Positions 24,666 to 36,929 of a stretch of DNA of 64,000 bases are shown here, in pieces. How positions within the stretch are numbered: position 1 is the first letter of the stretch; every line of letters begins with the position of its first letter. The DNA is from Calliopsis andreniformis (Eukaryota; Arthropoda; Insecta; Hymenoptera; Andrenidae). The notes beneath the pieces are model-generated. The model was not told where the DNA came from. It did not search any database and was given only the letters and a program-made list of their open reading frames with translations. The DNA lies in assembly GCF_051401765.1 (NCBI RefSeq), contig NW_027480481.1, forward strand, positions 2,046,001 through 2,110,000, in the 5' to 3' direction. The position numbers were made by a program, and so were the translations under genes.

Positions 24666-26054
24666 CTCAATCTTCAATCCTCAATCCTCAATCCTCAATC
24701 CTCAATGTTCAATCCTCAATACTCAATCTTCAATCATCAACCCTCAATTCTCAATACTCAATACTCAATACTCAATCGTCAATCCTCAATCCCCAATCCT
24801 CAATCTTCAATCCTCAATCCTCTATCCTCAATCCTCAATCCTCAATCCTCAATCTTCAATCATCAATACTCAATCTTCAATCCTCAATCCTCAATCCTCA
24901 ATCCCCAATCCTCAATCCTCAATCCTCAATCCTCAATCCTCAATCTTCAATCCTGAATCCTCAATCGTCAATCTTCAATCCTCAATACTCAATCTTCAAT
25001 CCTCAATCCTCAATCCTCAATTCTCAGTCCTCAATCCTCAATCCTCAGACCTCAAACATCAATACTCAACCCTCAGTCACCGTCCTCAATCCACAACCCT
25101 CAATTCTCAATACTCAGTCCTCAAACCTCAATCATCAATCCTCAGACCTCAATCCTCAACCGTCAGTACTCGTCCTCAATCGTCAACACTCAATCCTCAA
25201 TCCTCAATCTTCAATCCTCAAAATTCAATCCTCAGTCCTCAATCTTCAATCCTCAATCCTCAATCCTCAAACCTCAATGTTCAATCCTCAATACTCAATC
25301 TTCAATCATCAACCCTCAATTCTCAATCCTCACTACACAATACTCAATCCTCAATCCTGATTCTTCAATCCTCAATACACAATCCTCAATCTTCAATCCT
25401 CAATCCTCAATCCTCAATTCTCAGTCCTCAATCCTCAATCCTCAGACCTCAAACATCAATACTCAACCCTCAGTCCTGGTCCTCAACCAACAACCCTTAA
25501 TTCTCAATACTCAGTCCTCAAACCTCAATCATCAATCCTCAGACCTCAATCCTCAACCGTCAGTCCCCGTCCTCAATCCTCAAACATCAATCCTCAACCC
25601 TCAATCCTCAGTCCTCAAACCTGAATCCGGAATCCTCAATCCTGAATCCTCAATCTTCAGCCGTCAGTCCTCAACAATCAATTCTCAATCCTCAATCCTC
25701 AATCTTCAATCCTCAATCCTCAATCCGCAATCCTCAATCCTCAATCTTCAATCCTCAATACTCAATCTTCTATCCTCAATCCTCAATCCTCAATCCCCAA
25801 TCCTCAATCCTCAATCCTCAATCCTCAATCCTCAATCGTCAATCTTCAATCCTCAATACTCAATCTTCAATCCTCAATCCTCAATCCTCAATCGTCAATC
25901 CTCATTCTTCAATCCTCAATACCCAATCCTCAATCTTCAATCCTCATTACTCAAACCTCAATCCTCAATACTCAATCCTCAATCCTCAAACTTCAATCCT
26001 CAGTCCCAAATCCTCAATCCTCAATACTCAATCCTCAATCCTCAATCTTCAATC

Positions 26055-28270
26055 CTCAATGCTCAATCTTCAATCCTCAATCCTCAATCCTCAACCCTCA
26101 ATCCTCAATCCTCATTCTTCAATCCTCAATACACAATCCTCAATCTTCAATCCTCAATCCTCAATCCTCAATTCTCAGTCCTCAATCCTCAATCCTCAGA
26201 CCTCAAGCATCAATACTCAACCCTCAGTCCTCGTCCTCAATCCACAACCCTCAATTCTCAATACTCAGTCCTCAAACCTCAATCATCAATCCTCAGACCT
26301 CAATCCTCAACCGTCAGTCCCCGTCCTCAATCCTCAAACATCAATCCTGAACCCTCAATCTTCAATCATCAATACTCAATCTTCAATCCTCAATCCTCAA
26401 TTCTGAATCCTCAATCCTCAATCCTCAATCCTCAATCCTCAATCCTCAATCCTCAATCGTCAGTCTTCAATCCTCAATACTCAGTCTTCAATCCTCAATC
26501 CTCAATCCTCCATTCTCAATCCTCAATCATCATTCTTCAATCCTCAATACCCAATCCTCAATCTTCAATCCTCAATCCTCAATCCTCAATTCTCAATCCT
26601 CAATCCTCAGTCCTCAGACCTCAAACCTCAAACCTCAACCCTCAGCCCTCATCCTCAATCCTCAATCCTCAATCTTCAATCCTCAATCCTTAATCCTCAA
26701 TACTCAATCTTCAGTCCTCAATCCTCAGTCCTCAAACCTCAATTCTGAATTCTCAATCCTGAATCCTCAATCTTCAATCCTCAATCCCCAATCCTCAATC
26801 TTCAATCCTCAATCCTCAATCCTCAATCCTCAATCCTCAATACTCAATCTTCAATCCTCAACACTCAATCTTCAATCCTCAATCCTCAATCCTGAATCCT
26901 CAATCCTCAATCCTCAATCCTCAATCCTCAATCCTCAATACTCAATCTGCAATCCTCAATCCTCATTCTTCAATCCTCAATACCGAATCCTCAATCTTCA
27001 ATCCTCAATCCTCAACCCTCAATTCTCAATCCTGAATCCTGAATCCTCATACTTCAAACATCAATACTCAACCCTCAGTCCTCGACCTCAATCCACAACC
27101 CTCAATCCTCAATCCTCAATCTTCAATCATCAATATTCAGTCTTCAATCCTCAATCCTCAATCCTCAATCCACATCCCTCAATCCACAATGTTCAATACT
27201 CAATACCCAATCCTCAATCTTCAATCCTCAATCCTCAATCCTCAATCCTCAACCCTCAATCCTCAGTCCTCAAACCTCATCCCTCAATCCTCAATGTTCA
27301 ATACTCAATACCCAATCCTCAATCTTCAATCCTCAATCCTCAGTCCTCAAACCTCAATCCTGAATTCTCAATCCTGAATACTCAACCTTCAGCCAGAGTC
27401 CTCAGCGATCAGTTGTCAATCCTGAATCCTCAATAGAATATCCTCGATTCACAGTTTTCAATACTCAATACTCAATCTGCAATCTTCAGATCTCTATCCA
27501 CAAACATCAATTCTCATCACTCAACCCTCAATACTGAGTCCCCAATCCTCAATCTTCAAACCTCAACCCTCAATCCTCAATCCTCAATCATTAATCCTCA
27601 ATCCTCAATCCTCAATCCTCAATCGTCAATCTTCCATCCTCAATCCTCAATCCTGAATCCTCAATCCTCAATCCTCAATCGTCAATCTTCAATCCTCAAT
27701 ACTCAATCTTCAATCCTCAATCCTCAATCCTCAATCGTCAATCCTCATTCTTCAATCCTCAATACCCAATCCTCAATCTTCAATCCTCATTACTCAAACC
27801 TCAATCCTCAATACTCAATCCTCAATCCTCAAACTTCAATCCTCAGTCCCAAATCCTCAATCCTCAATACTCAATCCTCAATCCTCAATCTTCAATCCTC
27901 AATGCTCAATCTTCAATCCTCAACCCTCAATCCTGAATCCTCAATCCTCATTCTTCAATCCTCAATACCCGATCCTCAATCCCCAGTCCTCAATGTTCAA
28001 TCCTCAATCGTCAATCCTCAATCCACAATCCTCAGTCCTCAATCCTCAATCCTCAACCCTCAAACGTCAATCCTCAACCGTCAGTACTCGTCCTCAATCG
28101 TCAACACTCAATCCTCAATCCTCAATCCTCAATCCTCAATCGTCAATCTTCAATCCTCAATACTCAATCTTCAATCCTCAATCCTCAATCCTCAGTCCCA
28201 AACCCTCAATCCTCAATACTCAATCCTCAATCCTCAATCTTCAATCCTCAATACTCAATCTTCAATACTC
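26055..28270 (+). repeat. Dispersed ~2.2-kb block, copy 1
   Basis: This block recurs at about 31.6-34.4 kb. Markers are TTCTGAATCC at 26,401 and 31,972 (offset 5,571), ATGTTCAATACTCAATACCC at 27,189 and 32,655 (offset 5,466), and AGCGATCAGT at 27,404 and 33,541 (offset 6,137). The changing offset shows indels and an extra internal duplication in the downstream copy. Its first part is also related to 36.7-37.5 kb. The word CCAGAGTCCTCAG near 27.39 kb is distinctive for this family. Confidence 0.78.
27431..27540 (+). repeat. Module C, divergent form
   Basis: Reads AGAATATCCTCGATTCACAG, then CTGCAATCTTCAGATCTC, and ends ACTGAGTCCCC. There is no anchor B; it is preceded by the CCAGAGTCCTCAG word. 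Confidence 0.72.
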
Positions 28271-30291
28271 AATCCTCAATCCTCAATCCTCAATCCTCAT
28301 TCTTCAATCCTCAATACACAATCCTCAATCTTCAATCCTCAATCCTCAATCGTCAATCCTCATTCCTCAATCCTCAATACCCAATCCTCAATCTTCATTC
28401 CTCAATACTCAATCCTCAATCCTCAATACTCAATCCTCAATCCTCAAAATTCAATCCTCAGTACCAAATCCTCAATCCTCAATACTCAATCCTCAATCCT
28501 CAATCTTCAATCCTCAATACTCAACCTTCGATCCGCAATCCTCAATCCTCAATCCTCAATCCTCATTCTTCAATCCTCAGTACCCGATCCTCAATCCCCA
28601 GCCCTCAATCTTCAATCCTCAATGGTCAATCCTCAATCCTCAATCCTCAGGCCTCGATCCTCAATCCTCAAACCTCAATCCTCAACCCCCAGCCCTCATC
28701 CTCAATCCTCAATCCTCAATCCTCAATCCACAATCTTCAATCCTCAATACTCAACCTTCAATAATCAATCCTCAATCCTCAATCCTCAATCCTCAATACT
28801 CAATACTCAATCGTCAATCCTCAATCCCCAGTCCTCAATCTCCAATAATCAATCCTCAATCCTCAATCCTCAACCCTCAATCTTCAATACTCAATACTCA
28901 ATCTTCAATCCTCAATCCTCAGTCCTCAATCCTCAATCATCAGTCCACAATCCTCAATCTTCAATACTCAATACTCAGTCTTCAATCCTCAATCCTCAAT
29001 CCTCAATCCTCAACCCTCCCATCTTCAATCATCAATACTCAATCTGCAATCCTCAATCCTCAATCCTCCATCCTCAACCCTCAAACCTCAAGCGTCAATC
29101 CTCAATTCTCAATCCTCAATCTTCAATCCTCAATACTCAATCCTCAATCCACGATCCTCAATCCTCAATCCTCAACCCTCAATCTTCAATACACAATCCT
29201 CAATCTTCAATCCTCAATCCTCAATCCTCAATCCTCAATCCTCAATCCTCAATCTTCAATCCTCAATACTCAATCTTCAATCCTCAATCCTCAGACCTCA
29301 ATCTTCAATCCTCAGTGCTCAATCCTCAATCCTCAATCCTCAGTCCTCAATCCTCAATCCTCAATCCTCAAACCTCAATCCTCAACCGTCAGTCCTCGTC
29401 CTCAAACCTCAACCCTCAATCCTCAATCCTCAATCTTCAATCATCAATACTCAATCTTCAATCCTCAATCCTCAATCCTCAATCCCCAATCCTCAATCCT
29501 CAATCCTCAATCCTCAATCCTCAATCCTCAATACTCAATACTCAATCTTCAATCCTCAATCCTCAATCCTCAATCCTCAATCCTCAGTCCACAATCCTCA
29601 ATCTTCAATCCTCAATACTCAGTCTTCAATCCTCGATCCTCAATCCTCAATCCTCAACCCTCCCATCTTCAATCATCAATACTCAATCTGCAATCCTCAA
29701 TCCTCAATCCTCCATCCTCAACCCTCAAACCTCAAGCGTCAATCCTCAATTCTCAATCCTCAATCTTCAATCCTCAATACTCAATCCTCAATCCACAATC
29801 CTCAATCCTCAATCCTCAATCCTCAATCTTCAATCCTCAATACTCAACCTTCAATAATCAAACCTCAATCCTCAATCCTCAATACTCAATACTCAATCGT
29901 CAATCCTCAATCCCCAATCCTCAATCTCCAACAATCAATCCTCAATCCTCAATCCTCAACCCTCAATCTTCAATACACAATCCTCAATCTTCAATCCTCA
30001 ATCCTCAATCCTCAATCCTCAATCCTCAATCCTCAATCTTCAATGCTCAATACTCAATCTTCAATCCTCAATCCTCAGTCCTCAATCTTCAATCCTCAGT
30101 GCTCAATCCTCAATCCTCAATCCTCAGTCCTCAATCCTCAATCCTCAAACCTCAATCCTCAATCCTCAGACCTCAATCCTCAACCGTCAGTCCCCGTACT
30201 CAATCCTCAAACATCAATCCTCAACCCTCTATCTACAATCATCAATACTCAATCTTCAATCCTCAATCCTCAATCCTCAATCCTCAATCCT

Positions 30292-30595
30292 CAACATTCA
30301 ACACACGACCCTCAACCATCTATCCTCAATACTCAACCATCAATCCTCAATACTCAACCATCAATCCTCAATTCTCAATACTCAGTAGACTATACTGAAT
30401 TCCCATGATTCAATACTCAATCCTCAATATTCAATAATCAAATCTCAATCCTCAAACATCAACCCTCAACACTCAATCCTCAATACTCGGTCCTGTCTCT
30501 TCAATCCTACATCCTCAATCCTCAATCCTCAAGCGTCAATCCTCAATCCTCAATCCTCAACCCTCAATCCTCAGTCCTCAAACCTCAATCCGGAA
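30292..30595 (+). repeat. Anchor module A with an extra 21-base unit
   Basis: GAATTC at 30,397. Three rather than two CAACCATC words precede the core, one 21-base unit more than most A copies. The lead-in reads AGACTATACT instead of AGAATATACT. The CCGGAATCC block follows at about 30.59 kb. Confidence 0.8.
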
Positions 30596-30849
30596 TCCTC
30601 AATCCTGAATCCTCAATCTTCAGCCGTCAGTACTCAACAATCAATTCTCAACCCTCAATCCTCAATCTTCAATCCTCAATCCTCAATCCGCAATCCTCAA
30701 TCCTCAATCTTCAATCCTCAAACCTCAATCCTCAACCGTCAGTCCTCGTCCTCAATCGTCAACACTCAATCCTCAATCCTCAATATTCAATCATCAATAC
30801 TCAATCTTCAATCCTCAATCCTCAATCCTCAATCCTCAATCCTCAATCC

Positions 30850-31130
30850 TCAATATTCAACACACAACCCTCATCCATCAATCCTCAAAACTCAACCATC
30901 AATCCTCAATTCTCAATACTCAATAGAATATACTCAATTCTCATGGTTGAATACTCAATCAAAAATATTCAATAATCAAGTCTCAATCCTCAAACATCAA
31001 TCCTCAACACTCAATCCTCAACACTCAGTCCTCTCTCTTCAATCCTCCATCCTCATTCCTCAATCCTCAAGCGTCAATCCTCAATCCTCAACCCTCAATC
31101 CTCAGTCCTCAAACCTCAATCCCGAGTCCT
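30850..31130 (+). repeat. Anchor module B, EcoRI hexamer lost
   Basis: The core reads CAATTCTCATGGTTGAA (from about 30,935), so GAATTC is lost by one base. CCCGAGTCC follows at about 31.12 kb and module C at about 31.2 kb. Confidence 0.8.
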
Positions 31131-31195
31131 CAATCCTGAATCCTCAATCTTCAGCCCTCAGTCCTCAACAATCAATTGTCAATCCTCAATCCTCA

Positions 31196-31303
31196 ATAGA
31201 ATATCCTCAATTCACAGTTTTCAATACTCAATCCCCATTCTTCAATCTTCAAATCTCAATCCACAAACATCAATTCTCATCACTCTACCCTCAACACTCA
31301 GTC
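31196..31303 (+). repeat. Module C
   Basis: Follows the mutated anchor B at about 30.94 kb by about 260 bases. Confidence 0.75.
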
Positions 31304-32899
31304 CTCAATCTTCAATCCTCAATCCTCAATCCTCAAACCTCAATGTTCAATCCTCAATACTCAACCTTCAATCATCACCCCTCAATTCTCAATCCTCAAT
31401 ACTCAATACTCAATCGTCAATCCTCAATCCCCAATCCTCAATCTTGAATCCTCAATCCTCAATCCTCAATCCTCAATCCTCAATCCTCAATCTTCAATCA
31501 TCAATACTCAATCTTCAATCCTCAATCCTCAATCCTCAATCCCCAATCCTCAATCCTCAATCCTCAATCCTCAATCCTCAATCCTCAATCTTCAATCCTC
31601 AATCCTCAATCGTCAATCTTCAATCCTCAATACTCAATCTTCAATCCTCAATCCTCAATCCTCAACCCTCAATCCTCAATCCTCATTCTTCAATCCTCAA
31701 TACGCAATCCTCAATCTTCAATCCTCAATCCTCAATCCTCAATTCTCAGTCCTCAATCCTCAATCCTCAGACCTCAAACATCAATACTCAACCCTCAGTC
31801 CTCGTCCTCAATCCACAACCCTCAATTCTCAATACTCAGTCCTCAAACCTCAATCATCAATCCTCAGACCTCAATCCTCAACCGTCAGTCCCCGTCCTCA
31901 ATCCTCAAACATCAATCCTCAACCCTCAATCTTCAATCATCAATACTCAATCTTCAATCCTCAATCCTCAATTCTGAATCCTCAATCCTCAATCCTCAAT
32001 CCTCAATCCTCAATCGTCAGTCTTCAATCCTCAATACTCAATCTTCAATCCTCAATCCTCAATCCTCCATTCTCAATCCTCAATCATCATTCTTCAATCC
32101 TCAATACCCAATCCTCAATCTTCAATCCTCAATCCTCAATCCTCAATTCTCAATCCTCAATCCTCAGTCCTCAGACCTCAAACCTCTAACCTCAACCCTC
32201 AGCCCTCATCCTCAATCCTCAATCCCCAATCCTCAATCTTCAGTCCTCAATCCTCAATCCTCAATCCTCAATCCTCAATCCTCAATCTTCAATCCTCAAC
32301 ACTCAATCTTCAATCCTCAATCCTCAATCCTCAATCCTCAATCCTCAATCCTCAATCCTCAATCCTCAATCCTCAATCCTCAATACTCAATCTGCAATCC
32401 TCAATCCTCAATCCTCAGACCTCAATCCTCATTCTTCAATCCTCAATACCGAATCCTCAATCTTCAATCCTCAATCCTCAATCCTCAATTCTCAATCCTG
32501 AATCCTGAATCCTCATACTTCAAACATCAATACTCAACCCACAGTCCTCGTCCTCAATCCACAACCCTCAATCCTCAATCCTCAATCTTCAATCATCAAT
32601 ATTCAGTCTTCAATCCTCAATCCTCAATCCTCTATCCACATCCCTCAATCCTCAATGTTCAATACTCAATACCCAATCCTCAATCTTCAATCCTCAATCC
32701 TCAATCCTCAATCCTCAACCCTCAATCCTCAGTCCTCAAACCTCATCCCTCAATCCTCAATGTTCAATACTCAATACCCAATCCTCAATCTTCAATCCTC
32801 AATCCTCAGTCCTCAAACCTCAATCCTGAATTCTCAATCCTGAATACTCAACCTTCAGCCAGAGTCCTCAGAGATCAGTTGTCAATCCTCAATCCTCAA

Positions 32900-33005
32900 T
32901 AGAATATCCTCAATTCACAGCTTTCAATACTCAATACTCAATCTGCAATCTTAAGATCTCTAAACACAAACATCAATTCTCATCACTCAACCCTCAGTAC
33001 CCAGT
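32900..33005 (+). repeat. Module C, divergent form
   Basis: Reads AGAATATCCTCAATTCACAG, then CTTTCAATACTC and CTTAAGATCTCTAAACAC. It follows CTCAGAGATCAGTTG and is related to the 27.4 and 33.57 kb copies. Confidence 0.72.
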
Positions 33006-33569
33006 CCCCAATCCTCAATCTGCAAAACCTCAACCCTCAATCCTCAATCCTCAATCATCAATACTCAATCCTCAATCCTCAATCCTCAATCCTCAATCCT
33101 CAATCCTCAATACTCAATCTGCAATCCTCAATCCTCAATCGTCAATCCTCAATCCTCAATCGTCAATCCTCAATCCTCATTCTTCAATCCTCAATACCGA
33201 ATCCTCAATCTTCAATCCTCAATCCGCAATCCTCAATTCTCAAACCTGAATCCTCAATCCTCATACTTCAAACGTCAATACTCAACTCCCAGTCCTCGTC
33301 CTCAATCCACAGCCCTCAATCCTCAATCCTCAATCTTCAATCATCAATATTCAGTCTTCAATCCTCAATCCTCAATCCTCAATCCTCAATCTTCAATCCT
33401 CATTCTTCAATCCTCAATACCCAATCCTCAATCTTCAATCCTGAATCCTCAATCCTCAATCCTCAATCCTCAATCCTCAGTCCTCAAACCTCAATCCTGA
33501 ATCCTCAATCCTGAATCCTCAACCTTCAGCCAGAGTCCTCAGCGATCAGTTGTCAATCCTGAATCCTCA

Positions 33570-33675
33570 ATAGAATATCCTCGATTCACAGTTTTCAATA
33601 CTCAATACTCAATCTGCAATCTTCAGATCTCTATCCACAAACATCAATTCTCATCACTCAACCCTCAATACTGAG
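33570..33675 (+). repeat. Module C, divergent form
   Basis: Matches 27,431-27,540 at offset 6,137, with the same CTCGATTCACAG and CTTCAGATCTC words. Confidence 0.72.
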
Positions 33676-33835
33676 TCCCCAATCCTCAATCTTCAAACCT
33701 CAACCCTCAATCCTCAATCCTCAATCATTAATCCTCAATCCTCAATCCTCAATCCTCAATCGTCAATCTTCCATCCTCAATCCTCAATCCGCAATCCTCA
33801 ATCCTCAATCCTCAATCGTCAATCTTCAATCCTCA

Positions 33836-35227
33836 ATACTCAATCTTCAATCCTCAATCCTCAATCCTCAATCGTCAATCCTCATTCTTCAATCCTCAAT
33901 ACCCAATCCTCAATCTTCAATCCTCATTACTCAAACCTCAATCCTCAATACTCAATCCTCAATCCTCAAACTTCAATCCTCAGTCCCAAATCCTCAATCC
34001 TCAATACTCAATCCTCAATCCTCAATCTTCAATCCTCAATGCTCAATCTTCAATCCTCAACCCTCAATCCTGAATCCTCAATCCTCATTCTTCAATCCTC
34101 AATACCCGATCCTCAATCCCCAGTCCTCAATCTTCAATCCTCAATGGTCAATCCTCAATCCTCAATCCTCAGTCCTCAATCCTCAATCCTCAACCCTCAA
34201 ACGTCAATCCTCAACCGTCAGTACTCGTCCTCAATCGTCAACACTCAATCCTCAATCCTCAATCCTCAATCCTCAATCGTCAATCTTCAATCCTCAATAC
34301 TCAATCTTCAATCCTCAATCCTCAATCCTCAATCGTCAATCCTCATTCTTCAATCCTCAATACCCAATCCTCAATCTTCAATCCTCATTACTCAAACCTC
34401 AATCCTCAATACTCAATCCTCAATCCTCAAACTTCAATCCTCAGTCCCAAATCCTCAATCCTCAATACTCAATCCTCAATCCTCAATCTTCAATCCTCAA
34501 TACTCAATCTTCAATCCTCAATCCTCAATCGTCAATCCTCAATCCTCATCCTTCAATCCTCAATACACAATCCTCAATCTTCAATCCTCAATCCTCAATC
34601 GTCAATCCTCATTCCTCAATCCTCAATACCCAATCCTCAATCTTCAATCCTCAATACTCAATCCTCAATCCTCAATCCTCAATCCTCAATACTCAGTCTT
34701 CAATCCTCAATCCTCAATCCTCAATCCTCAACCCTCCCATCTTCAATCATCAATACTCGATCTGCAATCCTCAATCCTCAATCCTCCATCCTCAACCCTC
34801 AAACCTCAATCCTCAATCCTCAATACTCAATACTCAATCGTCAATCCTCAATCCCCAATCCTCAATCTCCAATAATCAATCCTCAATCCTCAATCCTCAA
34901 CCCTCAGTCTTCAATACACAATCCTCAATCTTCAATCCTCAATCCTCAATCCTCAATCCTCAATCCTCAATCTTCAATCCTCAATACTCAATCTTCAATC
35001 CTCAATCCTCAGTCCTCAATCTTCGATCCTCAGTGCTCAATCCTCAATCCTCAATCCTCAGTCCTCAATCCTCAATCCTCAATCCTCAAACCTCAATCCT
35101 CAACCGTCAGTCCTCGTCCTCAAACCTCAACCCTCAATCCTCAATCCTCAATCTTCAATCATCAATACTCAATCTTCAATCCTCAATCCTCAATCCTCAA
35201 TCCCCAATCCTCACTCCTCAATCCTCA
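33836..35227 (+). repeat. Tandem duplication, 1,392 bp, copy 1
   Basis: The copies are offset by exactly 1,392 bases. ATGCTCAATCTTC starts at 34,039 and 35,431, and CAGTGCTCAATCC lies at about 35,031 and 36,423. The copies abut directly: homology breaks down at about 35,232 in one and 36,624 in the other. The only difference I noticed is TCAATCGTCAATCC near 34.53 kb versus TCAATGGTCAATCC near 35.92 kb. That makes it one of the youngest events in the window. Confidence 0.88.
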
Positions 35228-36619
35228 ATACTCAATCTTCAATCCTCAATCCTCAATCCTCAATCGTCAATCCTCATTCTTCAATCCTCAATACCCAATC
35301 CTCAATCTTCAATCCTCATTACTCAAACCTCAATCCTCAATACTCAATCCTCAATCCTCAAACTTCAATCCTCAGTCCCAAATCCTCAATCCTCAATACT
35401 CAATCCTCAATCCTCAATCTTCAATCCTCAATGCTCAATCTTCAATCCTCAACCCTCAATCCTGAATCCTCAATCCTCATTCTTCAATCCTCAATACCCG
35501 ATCCTCAATCCCCAGTCCTCAATCTTCAATCCTCAATGGTCAATCCTCAATCCTCAATCCTCAGTCCTCAATCCTCAATCCTCAACCCTCAAACGTCAAT
35601 CCTCAACCGTCAGTACTCGTCCTCAATCGTCAACACTCAATCCTCAATCCTCAATCCTCAATCCTCAATCGTCAATCTTCAATCCTCAATACTCAATCTT
35701 CAATCCTCAATCCTCAATCCTCAATCGTCAATCCTCATTCTTCAATCCTCAATACCCAATCCTCAATCTTCAATCCTCATTACTCAAACCTCAATCCTCA
35801 ATACTCAATCCTCAATCCTCAAACTTCAATCCTCAGTCCCAAATCCTCAATCCTCAATACTCAATCCTCAATCCTCAATCTTCAATCCTCAATACTCAAT
35901 CTTCAATCCTCAATCCTCAATGGTCAATCCTCAATCCTCATCCTTCAATCCTCAATACACAATCCTCAATCTTCAATCCTCAATCCTCAATCGTCAATCC
36001 TCATTCCTCAATCCTCAATACCCAATCCTCAATCTTCAATCCTCAATACTCAATCCTCAATCCTCAATCCTCAATCCTCAATACTCAGTCTTCAATCCTC
36101 AATCCTCAATCCTCAATCCTCAACCCTCCCATCTTCAATCATCAATACTCGATCTGCAATCCTCAATCCTCAATCCTCCATCCTCAACCCTCAAACCTCA
36201 ATCCTCAATCCTCAATACTCAATACTCAATCGTCAATCCTCAATCCCCAATCCTCAATCTCCAATAATCAATCCTCAATCCTCAATCCTCAACCCTCAGT
36301 CTTCAATACACAATCCTCAATCTTCAATCCTCAATCCTCAATCCTCAATCCTCAATCCTCAATCTTCAATCCTCAATACTCAATCTTCAATCCTCAATCC
36401 TCAGTCCTCAATCTTCGATCCTCAGTGCTCAATCCTCAATCCTCAATCCTCAGTCCTCAATCCTCAATCCTCAATCCTCAAACCTCAATCCTCAACCGTC
36501 AGTCCTCGTCCTCAAACCTCAACCCTCAATCCTCAATCCTCAATCTTCAATCATCAATACTCAATCTTCAATCCTCAATCCTCAATCCTCAATCCCCAAT
36601 CCTCACTCCTCAATCCTCA
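35228..36619 (+). repeat. Tandem duplication, 1,392 bp, copy 2
   Basis: This is the directly abutting second copy of the 1,392-bp unit, with one substitution noticed (C to G at about 35.92 kb). After it the sequence continues as a run of plain TCAATCC heptamers into the next duplicated block. Confidence 0.88.
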
Positions 36620-36929
36620 ATCCTCAATCCTCAATCCTCAATACTCAATACTCAATCTTCAATCCTCAATCCTCAATCCTCAATCCTCAATTCTCAGTCC
36701 TCAATCCTCAATCCTCAGACCTCAGACATCAATACTCAACCCTCAGTCCTCGTCCTCAATCCACAACCCTCAATTCTCAATACTCAGTCCTCAAACCTCA
36801 ATCATCAATCCTCAGACCTCAATCCTCAACCGTCAGTCCCCGTCCTCAATCCTCAAACATCAATCCTCAACCCTCAATCTTCAATCATCAATACTCAATC
36901 TTCAATCCTCAATCCTCAATTCTGAATCC

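Larger units (their letters stand above)
24058..26054 (+). repeat. Satellite mosaic around anchor B and module C
   Basis: Heptamer array carrying anchor B (GAATTC at 24,297), a CCCGAGTCC block at 24,483 and module C at about 24.56 kb, in the same order and spacing as at 49.8, 51.55 and 58.2 kb. The rest (24.8-26.05 kb) is shuffled common blocks, including two TCAGACCTCAAACATC blocks near 25.05 and 25.44 kb. No gene is seen. Confidence 0.8.
28271..31445 (+). repeat. Satellite mosaic with anchors A and B
   Basis: Heptamer array with anchor A (30,397) and anchor B (about 30,937) only 540 bases apart, followed by module C at 31.2 kb. The parts from about 29.9 to 31.45 kb resemble 43.3-45.4 kb at offsets of about 13,450 and 13,918. 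The CAGGCCTCGATCC block (about 28,648) also occurs near 21.04, 37.97 and 40.08 kb. No gene is seen. Confidence 0.8.
31626..34400 (+). repeat. Dispersed ~2.2-kb block, copy 2, internally expanded
   Basis: This is homologous to 26,055-28,270, but one internal section occurs twice. The CAATACCGAATCC word and the CCAGAGTCCTCAG word each appear two times (about 32.45 and 33.19 kb; about 32.86 and 33.53 kb), offset by 748 falling to 671 bases. In the first repeat the motif reads CTCAGAGATC; in the second it reads CTCAGCGATC, as in the 27.4-kb copy. The tail overlaps the 1,392-bp duplication that starts at about 33,836. Confidence 0.75.

Noticed and set aside
33836..36619. Calling the near-identical tandem duplications assembly errors
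   Set aside because: Plausible but not shown. Each has at least one difference or distinct flanks, so I report them as sequence features and list read-based checks instead.
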